Positions 15,670 through 25,000 of a stretch of 47,976 bases of DNA are shown here, one piece after another. Below the pieces are notes generated by a model. That model was not told the DNA's origin, did not search any database, and was given only the letters and a program-made list of their open reading frames with translations. How positions within the stretch are numbered: the stretch's first letter is position 1; each line of letters opens with the position of its first letter. Source of the stretch: Candidatus Thalassarchaeum sp. (GTDB lineage Archaea > Thermoplasmatota > Poseidoniia > Poseidoniales > Thalassarchaeaceae); NCBI GenBank assembly GCA_022451235.1, contig JAKUOA010000010.1, positions 1 to 47,976 on the forward strand. Reading direction: 5' to 3'. The translations under genes were made by a program, and so were the position numbers.

Positions 15670-17427
15670 ATGAGAGCTAGTCTTCACCACGACGGACTCC
15701 AAGAGGGGGTAGTCGAGGCTAGGGCCTTCCAATTGGAAGCTGTAGATGTTTCATTGTCTAGTTCGACCTTACTAGTCCTACCAACAGCGGCTGGAAAAAC
15801 CGCAGTGGCTTGGATGGTTATCGCGGAAATGCTAGAGCGAACAAATGGTTGGGCATTGATGATTGCTCCAACTGCAGCTCTAGTAAAACAACATCTAGAC
15901 GATTTAGAATTGGTATTCGATAAGGATTCGACTCAACCCATTTCGATGAGCGGAGCTATTCCTCCATCCAAAAGAGAAGGTATGTGGAATAAGGGCAGAT
16001 TGGTTGTTTCCACACCGCAGGTTGTTCGTAACGATGTCAATCGAGGATTACTAGATCTCTCAGATTGTTGTTTGTTGATTATTGACGAGGCGCATCACTC
16101 GACGGGAGAACGTGCCGAGGCGCAGGTTGCTGACTTATACCTAGAGTTTGCAAATGAGCCACTGATTCTCGGAATGACTGCAAGTCCAGGTTCGAATATA
16201 CAGAAGGTAGAAGAAATTTGCAATAGACTCCGAGTAGGGCGAATCCACCTACGAACATCGGAAGATGATATGGTTTCAGAACACCTAGCAAATCTCGAAA
16301 TTGAAGAATTGAGAGTTAGGGTTCCAAATGAGATTCGCGAACTAGTAGAACCATTCATACGATGGCAGGAAACCATTGTCGAAAGAGAAAGAAGATTAGG
16401 CAGATATGTGATGCCCGGTCCAGTAACACATAGAGGTCTTGCCAATGCTATGGAACGAGCCAATTTGGCAGTCCGAAGAGGCCAGGCAGATGCTTACGGG
16501 TCCATGAGTCGAATTGGCCTAGCCATGTCCCTTCACCACCTAATAAACCACCTTCTTTGCCAAGGTATAGCAGCGGCGAAAGAATTCCTCGATAGGAAGG
16601 AATACGGAGAAGATGCTGAAAAGAAAAATACTCGAAATTTGCTTAGAGATTCGCGAGTCAGGTCGCTTCGGGAAAGCCTAGCAGAGATGTCAGAATCACA
16701 TAGTAAAGTTGGGGCGGTTAGAAGGTTGATCAGAGAAAGACTTCGCCGTGATTCAGAATCAAGAATTATTGTCTTCGCGACCTTTAGAGACACAGTCACT
16801 GCATTGGAACAAGCTCTGCTTGACCTAAAGGGTGCAAAACCGATACAGTTCATTGGCCAGAGTAAACGGTCTAGTGGAACAGGTTTGACCCCTAAACAAC
16901 AGATTGAGCGAATCGAATCTTTTCGTTCAGGTGAAGGTAATGTACTGATAGCTACTAGTGTTGGAGAGGAAGGATTGGACATACCAACCGCGGACTTAGT
17001 AATCTTCTATGAGCCAGTTCCAAGTGAAATTCGTACGATTCAAAGAAGGGGAAGAACAGGTAGGCATCGCGACGGGGATGTTGTAGTATTAATTGCAGAA
17101 GATACCCGCGATGAAGGTGCTAGACAGGCAGCCCTTAGGCGCGAAGAAAATATGCAAAGAGCAGTTGCCCGAGTTGGACGTAAACTGGCCCGTAGCACTC
17201 ATATTGACCTCTCTAATTTGAGTAACTTCTCTGTGGGCGAGAATGGAGAAAAAATTTCTGCAAGCGAGTTCGTAATTGCAGTTAGGAAAAAAAACCGTCC
17301 CGTGCTAAAGGAAGTTGACGAAATAACTGAACAAAAACCTTCCACTGTCTCAGATCAACTATCTCCATCGGCATTCAGGCCAAAAGGTCAAACCGGTCTT
17401 GAACAATTTAACCCTGTAGAAGATTGA
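15670..17427 (+). CDS. Hef/FANCM-like DEAH-box helicase without nuclease domain
   Basis: A 585-residue superfamily 2 helicase. Motif I is PTAAGKTA (38-45), motif II is DEAH (139-142), motif III is MTASPG (169-174), and motif VI is QRRGRTGR (458-465). The segment VIVFATFRDT-like (367-375) followed by FIGQSKR and LTPKQQ (394-411) matches archaeal Hef and eukaryotic FANCM/Mph1, which remodel stalled replication forks. A helical insert lies between the two RecA-like domains (about 220-340). Canonical Hef continues into an ERCC4-type nuclease domain; here the protein ends after the helicase plus a poorly conserved tail of about 70 residues. It is divergent from the ribosomal operon and ends 2 nt from the convergent gene at 17430. 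The start ATG at 15670 has no clear ribosome binding site and is probably leaderless. Confidence 0.85.
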   Translation: MRASLHHDGLQEGVVEARAFQLEAVDVSLSSSTLLVLPTAAGKTAVAWMVIAEMLERTNGWALMIAPTAALVKQHLDDLELVFDKDSTQPISMSGAIPPSKREGMWNKGRLVVSTPQVVRNDVNRGLLDLSDCCLLIIDEAHHSTGERAEAQVADLYLEFANEPLILGMTASPGSNIQKVEEICNRLRVGRIHLRTSEDDMVSEHLANLEIEELRVRVPNEIRELVEPFIRWQETIVERERRLGRYVMPGPVTHRGLANAMERANLAVRRGQADAYGSMSRIGLAMSLHHLINHLLCQGIAAAKEFLDRKEYGEDAEKKNTRNLLRDSRVRSLRESLAEMSESHSKVGAVRRLIRERLRRDSESRIIVFATFRDTVTALEQALLDLKGAKPIQFIGQSKRSSGTGLTPKQQIERIESFRSGEGNVLIATSVGEEGLDIPTADLVIFYEPVPSEIRTIQRRGRTGRHRDGDVVVLIAEDTRDEGARQAALRREENMQRAVARVGRKLARSTHIDLSNLSNFSVGENGEKISASEFVIAVRKKNRPVLKEVDEITEQKPSTVSDQLSPSAFRPKGQTGLEQFNPVED

Positions 17428-17429
17428 AA

Positions 17430-18290
17430 TCAATCACCAATTACTGCGATTCTAGTCCTCAAGAGTGCTAATCTCTTGTTATGGCATCCAAGTGCAAAGG
17501 AAAGCATCTCACATAGATGAATCACTGGAATATTAGTTGAAAGGCCTGTATTTCGACCTGCTTTACCTTGGTAAATATCAAGTACAGCTTGTGAGAGATT
17601 GCAAGCGCTAACAATCATGTCTGCGCCCTCTGCTTTGGCTTCGGATAGAGCCTCAGCGGCTTGTTTCATCACTGTCGGCTCTTCTCCAAATAGACCAGGT
17701 ACACCCACACTCTGAGTCCTGGCTTCCCAACTTACAGGAGTACCACCTATAGTAGAAATTACCTGCTCGAGGTAATTTGGATCGTAAATATCATCGTCGC
17801 CGCAAGCACCTTCTTGCTGTATGTTTGGGCCATAGTATCCAGCCACTGCAAAATCGATTGGATTCTTTACCTTCTCCTCTAGTTTATCGAGACCAATTTC
17901 ATCGACTATTGCGTGCAATAAATGGTGAACCTCAACCTCGCCAGTCATAGTTAATCCACAGGTGTTATCTAGAGTCTCATTGACTTCTTGCATGAGGATT
18001 TGATCGGATTGTAATGCCATCAAGTCCTCTTGTAAATTTCCAGCGGTTGCGGCACATGGAGTCAGGATGTTCAGCCCCTCTGCTTCGGCCATAGCAAACG
18101 TTCGAGCGTTGAGGGTCAGCTGTAACCTACGATTTGCTTGCCGAACAATTCCAGCTCCACAACTTGTTGCACCGGGAAGCGGGACTAGAGTAATGCCCAT
18201 TGCACGCGCGAAGGACTCCATTGTTACAGCGACCTCTGGAGAACTGCTATGAGAGACGTTTCCCGGGTGATATGCATATTTCACTGCCAC
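17430..18290 (-). CDS. SdhE/HdrB-like CCG-domain protein with most cluster cysteines lost
   Basis: A 286-residue protein with the layout of HdrB and of the SdhE subunit of archaeal non-classical succinate dehydrogenase: two CCG domains. The framework is clear (residues 5-11, 40-85, 146-160 and 184-235), but the ligand cysteines are largely gone. The first Cys of FLGC is N11; CCG is S43-C44-G; CxxC is C79-A-A-T82. In the second domain YYGC is YYGP (155), CCG is S194-V195-G and CPxC is C230-N-L-S233. Only three of about ten canonical cysteines remain, so normal iron-sulfur or zinc binding is unlikely (inference). It follows the SdhB-like fusion by 9 nt, the sdhB-sdhE order of type E complexes. 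No SdhA is in the window. Confidence 0.8.
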   Translation of the reverse strand: MAVKYAYHPGNVSHSSSPEVAVTMESFARAMGITLVPLPGATSCGAGIVRQANRRLQLTLNARTFAMAEAEGLNILTPCAATAGNLQEDLMALQSDQILMQEVNETLDNTCGLTMTGEVEVHHLLHAIVDEIGLDKLEEKVKNPIDFAVAGYYGPNIQQEGACGDDDIYDPNYLEQVISTIGGTPVSWEARTQSVGVPGLFGEEPTVMKQAAEALSEAKAEGADMIVSACNLSQAVLDIYQGKAGRNTGLSTNIPVIHLCEMLSFALGCHNKRLALLRTRIAVIGD

Positions 18291-18299
18291 ATTATCACC

Positions 18300-20276
18300 T
18301 CAGAACCTACCATCCAATTCATTGAAAATAGCCACTACTTCGTGGTGATTATTGACTGAAGAATTGAATTGTCGCGGCATTTTTCCGATTCCTGCAGGCG
18401 GGGCAATGAAAGCCAGCATATCAGTAATCATATCTCCGCCAGTTCTCGTGAAGCCGCTCATCATTCGAGCGGTAACTCCAGAAGTTAAATTACCGATGAG
18501 GCCGATTGGACCCAATACCTGACGATATAGCACGGTATCGTTGACCTTTCCGCTTGACTTCAGTGTCCAAGTATACCACCAAACGTGCTTACCATGACGA
18601 CCGTTGTATGCTTCTCGCTCCAAGATATGTGTCTTCGCATCTAGCAAGGCTTCTGAGACAACTAATCCCGAGCCGTTCTGTCTTCGTATACTCGTAAGAT
18701 CTGTTTCAGCCTTGATTCCATTAGAGCTTCCCAATATTTCGTCAAGCACCCCGACATAGTAGGCAGAGGATCTAGGGTCATTTCTCCTTGCCCAAACAGA
18801 CGCCAAAACTGCAGGTCCTAGGTAACCATTTGCGTGAGGAACTGCGTCAGAAGATGCCTGCAATAAGGCTGGGCTTCCAAAGTCAGTAATTGAATGTAAA
18901 GCGGTTGCAACATTAGGCTCCATCAAACCAATGTTTCCTTGCATGGTGGCGGCTCCTTCTCGAGTTGCGGCTATCATCCAAGGTTGAGTAGATTCTCTTC
19001 GGCGCTCCATCGACCAGTGGTCGACTACCAAATCTCGCACTACTTCGAATCCTGGCAAGGGATCAATTCGTAGCCTGAGTGTGCCATCTCTAGTTGGCGC
19101 TACTGTGTCTAGACGAACTAATCCAGGTAGAACCAAACGGCCATTTACACAAATCGCTGTGGTTGAGTCATCGGAAGTGCCATCACGGAATGAAAGGCTA
19201 CCATCGTGAGTACTCTTGATTGTTCGAAGCGCCTCTAATAGGCTCAAGTGACCAGGCATTGCACAAACCCAGGTATCCAATCCGGTTGTTGCAGCCTCAG
19301 GGTCGTATCGGAAGATGCTGATTTCTGCTTGTATAGACTCTGCGGTAATATCAGGTACAGTAAATCCGTCTTCTCCGTCGGCACCCTCATCACCACCTGC
19401 GACGTATTCTTTGATTGCATCTACCATATCTTCGTGGAATACACCAGTACCGTCCACTGCGGCCATAGCCGCCATTGCATCAAGTGCCCAAGCGGCTGCC
19501 ATAGATTCATAATCAACATCGCAATCAACTCGGTCAACCAATCTAGTAGCACCTAACTTCTCGAGTTGTTCATCCCAATCTTTTCCTGATTCACAGAATA
19601 ATTCGTAACTAGTGTCTCCGAGTGCTAGAACTGAGTAATGAACTCCATTGAGAGAGCCAGCGGATGCTTTCTGAGCAACCTGCCATAGGTCTTCGGCATT
19701 GTCCGGCATCTCTCCCTCACCCCAAGTTGAGCAAATGATCAGTACCCGCTTCATTGCGGATAGAGATGCGAAGTCAAAGCCATCCATATCGTAGACTGTA
19801 CCCTCGAGGCCGTAATTCGAGGCCTGCTTGGAAAACTTAGCAGCCAAGGCCTCAGAGTTTCCTGATTGTGAACCAAATAGGATAGCTAAACTTCGGTCCC
19901 CAGCACTCAGAAGTTCTCCAAGATCATCTCCGGTCACCTCAAGAGTCTCTTCGACCACTGGCTCCGGAACTACAACCTCTACTACTGCAGCTGGCGCTTC
20001 TTCCTCGACCGCTGCCTCAGATTCTCCGCCCTCGACCACGATGATGACATCAACTGGACAACCATCGGCTGCGTCGAAAATATCATCTTGGAACTGAGAA
20101 ATTGTTTCGACCGTAAGACCAGCTTTTCCTTCATTCCTATCATAGCCTCCATCAAGCCGAACATCGGCCTTGATGTAGCAGGTGTCATCTGTCACATGGA
20201 ATACTTCTGGGAGTGTCTCTTCACAGGCATCACAGGTGATACAACCCTCTTCGATATAGACGCTGACTATAGCCAT
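18300..20276 (-). CDS. Ferredoxin-flavodoxin-SdhB fusion with degenerate SdhB part
   Basis: A 658-residue three-part protein. Residues 1-80 are a single-cluster ferredoxin (C12-x2-C15-x2-C18 and C73-P). After an Ala/Val/Glu-rich linker, residues 128-270 are a flavodoxin domain with the FMN phosphate loop GSQSGNSEA (135-143) and TWGEGEMPDN (184-193). Residues 315-658 align with succinate dehydrogenase iron-sulfur subunit: ISIFRYDP (319-326), LLEALRTIK (346-354), LSFR (361-364), VNGR (377-380), PLPGFEVVRDLVVD (406-419) and YLGPA (485-489). The [2Fe-2S] loop (365-385) and the CxxCxxCxxxCP region (about 460-482) contain none of the ligand cysteines. Canonical SdhB would carry eleven. The gene pairs with the equally degenerate SdhE-like gene downstream. 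A function in electron transfer between ferredoxin and flavodoxin is plausible; any succinate link is inference. Confidence 0.82.
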   Translation of the reverse strand: MAIVSVYIEEGCITCDACEETLPEVFHVTDDTCYIKADVRLDGGYDRNEGKAGLTVETISQFQDDIFDAADGCPVDVIIVVEGGESEAAVEEEAPAAVVEVVVPEPVVEETLEVTGDDLGELLSAGDRSLAILFGSQSGNSEALAAKFSKQASNYGLEGTVYDMDGFDFASLSAMKRVLIICSTWGEGEMPDNAEDLWQVAQKASAGSLNGVHYSVLALGDTSYELFCESGKDWDEQLEKLGATRLVDRVDCDVDYESMAAAWALDAMAAMAAVDGTGVFHEDMVDAIKEYVAGGDEGADGEDGFTVPDITAESIQAEISIFRYDPEAATTGLDTWVCAMPGHLSLLEALRTIKSTHDGSLSFRDGTSDDSTTAICVNGRLVLPGLVRLDTVAPTRDGTLRLRIDPLPGFEVVRDLVVDHWSMERRRESTQPWMIAATREGAATMQGNIGLMEPNVATALHSITDFGSPALLQASSDAVPHANGYLGPAVLASVWARRNDPRSSAYYVGVLDEILGSSNGIKAETDLTSIRRQNGSGLVVSEALLDAKTHILEREAYNGRHGKHVWWYTWTLKSSGKVNDTVLYRQVLGPIGLIGNLTSGVTARMMSGFTRTGGDMITDMLAFIAPPAGIGKMPRQFNSSVNNHHEVVAIFNELDGRF

Positions 20277-20347
20277 CTTCCTAACTCAGCCCCGATTGAT
20301 GGTTATGCCACCGGAAAGCGATTCTTGAACTTGATGTAAACCAGAGC

Positions 20348-20364
20348 TACGACCTATGGTCGTA
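20348..20364 (-). terminator. Triloop hairpin downstream of the thermosome gene
   Basis: TACGACC (20348-20354) and GGTCGTA (20358-20364) form a perfect 7-bp stem with the three-base loop TAT. It lies 7 nt beyond the thermosome stop codon in the direction of transcription and before the ferredoxin-flavodoxin fusion gene, so a role in 3'-end formation or transcript protection is likely. Confidence 0.45.
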
Positions 20365-20371
20365 TTTGACC

Positions 20372-21982
20372 CTACATATCAAAGCCATCAAAGTCAGCAG
20401 GGTCGGGACCGCCCGCTCCCTTGCTGGAAATTACATCATCGATTCTGAGAATCATTACAGCAGTCTCAGATGCACTTTGAACCGCTTGCTCCACGACTCG
20501 ACTTGGTTCGTAGACCTTGCTATCTACCATATCTACCACTCCGCCATCATAGACGTTTACACCATGTGAGGAGAGGCCTTCTGAGTGCGCCTTTCGAAGA
20601 TCAATGATTGTGTTGACAGGATCTAATCCTGCATTCTCGGCTAGAGTTCGTGGGATAACCTCTAGAGCGCCGGCAAAGGCCTCTATAGCCATCTGTTCTC
20701 GACCACCGATTCCTTCTGCATAGGAACGTAGCTCTCGGCTAATCGCAGCCAAAACCGAACCACCGCCGGTCAAGACCGCTCCATCTTCGTGGGCCACTGC
20801 AACTACTCCTACCGCGTCGTCGAAGGCACGTCTGATTTCATCTACAACGTGCTCTGTACCGCCTCGAAGTAGTACGCTAACACTCTTGGCTTGTGGGCAA
20901 CCGGTGATGAATACCATGTCCGCATCTCCGATTTTTCGCTCTTCGATCTTGGCAGCTCGACCAAGATCTCCATCGCTAAGGTCGTCGATATTTGTAATGA
21001 CATTTCCACCAGTTGCTTTCGATAGGGCTTCCATATCACTCTTCTTTGCTCGGCGAATAGCGAAGAGACCTGCTTTTGCCATGTAATGTTGAGCAAGATC
21101 GTCGATTCCTTTCTGGCAAATTACAACATTAGCACCACTGGCGATGATTGTATCGACTAGACCCTTGAGGAAGGCTTCCTCTTCATCGAGGAATTGAGCA
21201 AGCATATTTGGATCTGTAATCTGAATCTTTGCATCTACCTCAGTCTTCTTCACCTCAATTGCAGAATTAATCAATGCAATCTTGGCATCTCCAAGCGAGC
21301 GAGGCATTCCGGAATGTACCCTTTCCTTGTCTAGGATAATTCCGTCCACAAGGGTACTATCCTTGATAGAGCCACCTTGCTTTTTCTCAATCTTGATGTC
21401 ATCTAAATCCACAACTACTCCATCATCGGCATCTTGAGCCACTGCCAATACTGCCCTTACGGATATGTCAGCAAGAAACTCCTTGACTGCGCCCGCACTC
21501 TTTCCCGTTAATGCGGTCTTTGCGACCTCGTGTAATTTCTCTTCGTTGACCTCTATGGCGTGTGAGTCGATAAGATCAGCAGCCTTGTCTGAAGCAAGCC
21601 TGAATCCTTCACAAATAACGGTTGGATGAACGTTTTGCTCAACCAAATCTTCACTCCGCTTGAGCAATTCTCCAGCGATTACAACCGCACTTGTTGTTCC
21701 ATCAAAGCAATGTTGCTCCTGTGTCTTAGCGATTTCAATAATCATCTTAGCAGCAGGATGTTCGATGTCCATCTCCTTGAGTATAGTTGCGCCGTCGTTG
21801 GTGATTACAACATCACCCATTGCATCTACCAACATCTTGTCCATGCCCTTTGGTCCAAGGGTGCTTCTAACCGCATCAGAAACTGCTTTTGCGGCAGCAA
21901 TATTGTTGCTTTGAGCAGACTTACCACTCGTTCTAGTCGTACCTTCTTTGAGTATGAAAATTGGTTGTTGACCGTTGTACAT
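20372..21982 (-). CDS. Thermosome subunit (group II chaperonin)
   Basis: A 536-residue subunit of the archaeal ATP-driven protein-folding chamber. Nucleotide-binding elements include [14 protein letters not shown] (40-53) and the [19 protein letters not shown] stretch (62-80). The usual GDGTT motif reads FDGTT (93-97): the catalytic Asp is kept but the first Gly is Phe. The apical region and the [20 protein letters not shown] segment are typical. The C-terminus (PADFDGFDM) lacks the Gly-Gly-Met repeats of many homologues. It has its own intergenic spaces on both sides and so is probably a single-gene unit. Other subunits may exist elsewhere. Confidence 0.95.
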   Translation of the reverse strand: MYNGQQPIFILKEGTTRTSGKSAQSNNIAAAKAVSDAVRSTLGPKGMDKMLVDAMGDVVITNDGATILKEMDIEHPAAKMIIEIAKTQEQHCFDGTTSAVVIAGELLKRSEDLVEQNVHPTVICEGFRLASDKAADLIDSHAIEVNEEKLHEVAKTALTGKSAGAVKEFLADISVRAVLAVAQDADDGVVVDLDDIKIEKKQGGSIKDSTLVDGIILDKERVHSGMPRSLGDAKIALINSAIEVKKTEVDAKIQITDPNMLAQFLDEEEAFLKGLVDTIIASGANVVICQKGIDDLAQHYMAKAGLFAIRRAKKSDMEALSKATGGNVITNIDDLSDGDLGRAAKIEERKIGDADMVFITGCPQAKSVSVLLRGGTEHVVDEIRRAFDDAVGVVAVAHEDGAVLTGGGSVLAAISRELRSYAEGIGGREQMAIEAFAGALEVIPRTLAENAGLDPVNTIIDLRKAHSEGLSSHGVNVYDGGVVDMVDSKVYEPSRVVEQAVQSASETAVMILRIDDVISSKGAGGPDPADFDGFDM

Positions 21983-22093
21983 CGGAAATCACGCTCCAGA
22001 ATCCAGCAATCCGCCGACCCAAGTGGGGGTCATAAGGCCTCGCACACGTAGGCGCGAGCAGGCGATTAGAGATAGTCACTCATTTTTCGGAGA

Positions 22094-25000
22094 TTACTCG
22101 TCCTTGTTTTGTTCTAGCCACTTTTCACCATAATAGGCCCACTGCTCCATGGTCCATCCCTGTGGTAGGCCTTCCTCGGGGACTGGTGGGGTACCTGGAG
22201 GTAATTCTGCTTCTTCAGTAGCCTCAACCTCAGGTTCTGGTTCATCTGGAGAAGCAAATTCAGGCGCAGGTTGTTCCTCATCAGTTGGTAGTGGTGGTGG
22301 TGGCATTTCTGCAGCCTTATTCTCAAATATCTCAGCTGAACCGCCATACATGGAATTGGCAACCTCATCCGCGGCTGGTAACTCTGGAGCAGCAGGAACC
22401 GAAGTATCATCTCCAAGATTGACAAAACTCGGGGAATAATCCTCGATACTGGAGTACTCCTCTAAGGGTGCCCTTGCCTCTTTTACGACCCTGAATGTAA
22501 TTATCGACACAACAATCATCGCCACCAATCCTGCAATTACAAATATGATATTAGCAGCAAGTTTAGCCATGAATCCTACATCTGGTCCATCTTGTACTTG
22601 GACTGTTTTGACAAGTTGTATTGTTGTTGACGCCGATACCTTGTCAATGTCAGAGTCGACGGTCAAAATTACATTGAAGGTCATCGTGTTTTCTGCCAAA
22701 TTGTCAAGGTTCTCTTGATTTATGTCGACTGTGACTGTGACAATCTTTGTTGCATTTGCTGGAAGGACAAAATCTCGATCTTCACTATCAACTCTAACAT
22801 CTAAAACGTTGAAGAATAATTCTGGCTCGGTGATTCTATCGATATCTGCTCGCATTAGTTGTTCTGAAGATGGGTTTAGGTTCTGTACTGAGAATTCTAA
22901 GGTGACTTCTCCCTTATCTTCAATCACCATACTTGCTGGTGGTGTGACCAGAAGCCAACCAACTTGTCCTACCTTGAAGTCCGCTTCTCCTTCTGCCGAA
23001 ACCGTTTGCCCTACTGTTCCTGCTTGTTGACTTTCGGCGATCAAAGTGACTGTCCTATCGCCATCAGCGCCTTGGTCAAAGGAGTAACTTACAGTCAAAT
23101 TAACAGATGAACCTGGTTCTATCCAATCCGTCTTTCCATTATTTAGACCAGTAGCAAAAACTGTGATATCTTCGTGACTCTTATCGAAGGAAACGAGGAA
23201 TTTGTCAGGCATATTGCCATTATTCCAAACCTCCCATCGCATTGTTCTAGCATCATCTCCTGCACGATAGACCTCATTTGTTAGGTCTAGGTCTGGAATT
23301 TCAATAAGATATGTTTCAGGGACTGTAAGCAATAATTGCACGCTCCTCTGATATTCAGGATTAATTGTGCTTGTTGCATGAACCCAAATTTGGTAGGTTT
23401 CATTCTCTATTCCGTAAGGCATAGGGAACATCAACAGAACGCTGGTGTCGCCTCCGAATGGGTCAATTCCGAGAGTTTGTTCAGCATTCATCTCCAATCC
23501 CAAGCGCCAGTCAGCGGCGATTGATAAATCGAAGGCCTCTTCTGAATTACCATCATTGACCAATTGAATTTCTATCCAACGCAAAGCTCCATCTGCAGGT
23601 GCCATCATCTCCCTAATTTGAGGCACTAGTTTCAGATCGTGATCTATTGGGACTTCTACATTAATCGTCCATTCGGTTTGGAAGTTAGCCGGAGCTCTAC
23701 CGCTAGCGATTAGGGTTATCGCATATTCCCCAGGAGTTATCTCGTCAGGTGTTGTAATCCGAGCATTGAGTTCCAATTTTTCGTTTAGGTCCATCTCAAT
23801 GCTAGTAATCTCAACACCGGTCTCATTGGTCCAAACAAGATTGGATGCACTCCAACGATTGTCGGCAAATGTCCCTCCTAGGTTCCAAATCGCCCTCTGG
23901 TTACCAGTGTTCTTCAGCGTCATAAGTACATCACCTGTCTCTCCGGGAAGCAAGGTGATCGCAGGATTTTCCAATGTCTTTTGAGTAAGATATGATGAAT
24001 AGGACGCAGTTACGTCCACTGGAAGATTAATCGTCCATTTAGAGAAATTAGTTAATCCATCTCCAATATGAACATACCAATCTACCTCTTGTACTGTTGC
24101 TCCATCTGGAATTGTTAGATTTACCCATAAATCCATAGTTTCGAGTGGTTTGATATTCTTTGTCACAACATTATTATCGAAATCAGTTGGGTGGTTAGAC
24201 TCGATTCTGAGTGGGAAATCCCACATCCAAGATTGGTTGGAAACATCGGTATAAACTCGAAGTGTAATATCGACATATCCATTGTTCTTTACAGTACACC
24301 CTAAAGTAGGAGGCGTGGGATCTGCAGGAATCACGATGTATGCATTGGGAAGAGGATCGTTACACTCAACGTCGAGAGTATATTCAGGAACTCTTTCTAT
24401 TCCAAAGAGGAGGAAACCATCGAGATGGATTCCTTGTGTCGCAAATGATGAATCGGAATCAAATCTGAAAGCCACGGTGTAATCTCCTGTGGGATGAACG
24501 TCCGTCATGTTCCAAACAAGTTGAGTCCAGTTTCCAAAAGTTGTTGACAATGGCATTGCGGTATAATTGTAGAATTCCTCATTACCAGCATCTGCCTCTA
24601 ATCGAATTGTATCTCCTTGACCCATGCTACCCCATGCATGAGTAACTAATTGCAAATTCAGGTAATCGAATCCACGGATACGTGCTCGGCAGAAATAGTT
24701 GGCATAAATTGTTGACACAGTTGGATCGTAAGTTCCGGTTCCAAGCCCATGGCCTGGATCCTCGCAGGAGTCGAATGGAGTCAGCCACCCCCACCAAAGT
24801 CTGTCCATCCTGTTGCTGGCATAATCCGCGCCTGGTCGAGATACTCTCCAATGCCTTTCGCCTATGGCGCTTGAAGAATTATCCATTCTCCAATGACCAT
24901 AGTAATCGGGGTCGTCAGAAACAGAACCGTCTGTATCGTACCCAGCGCCTACCCATGTTGGATTGTTGTAACTTAGTTGATTAGGACAATCGATTGTTCC

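Noticed and set aside
15441-15671. 76-residue minus-strand open frame in the L3/helicase spacer
   Set aside because: It has no ribosome binding site, overlaps the helicase start and lies in the promoter spacer; no protein family is recognisable.
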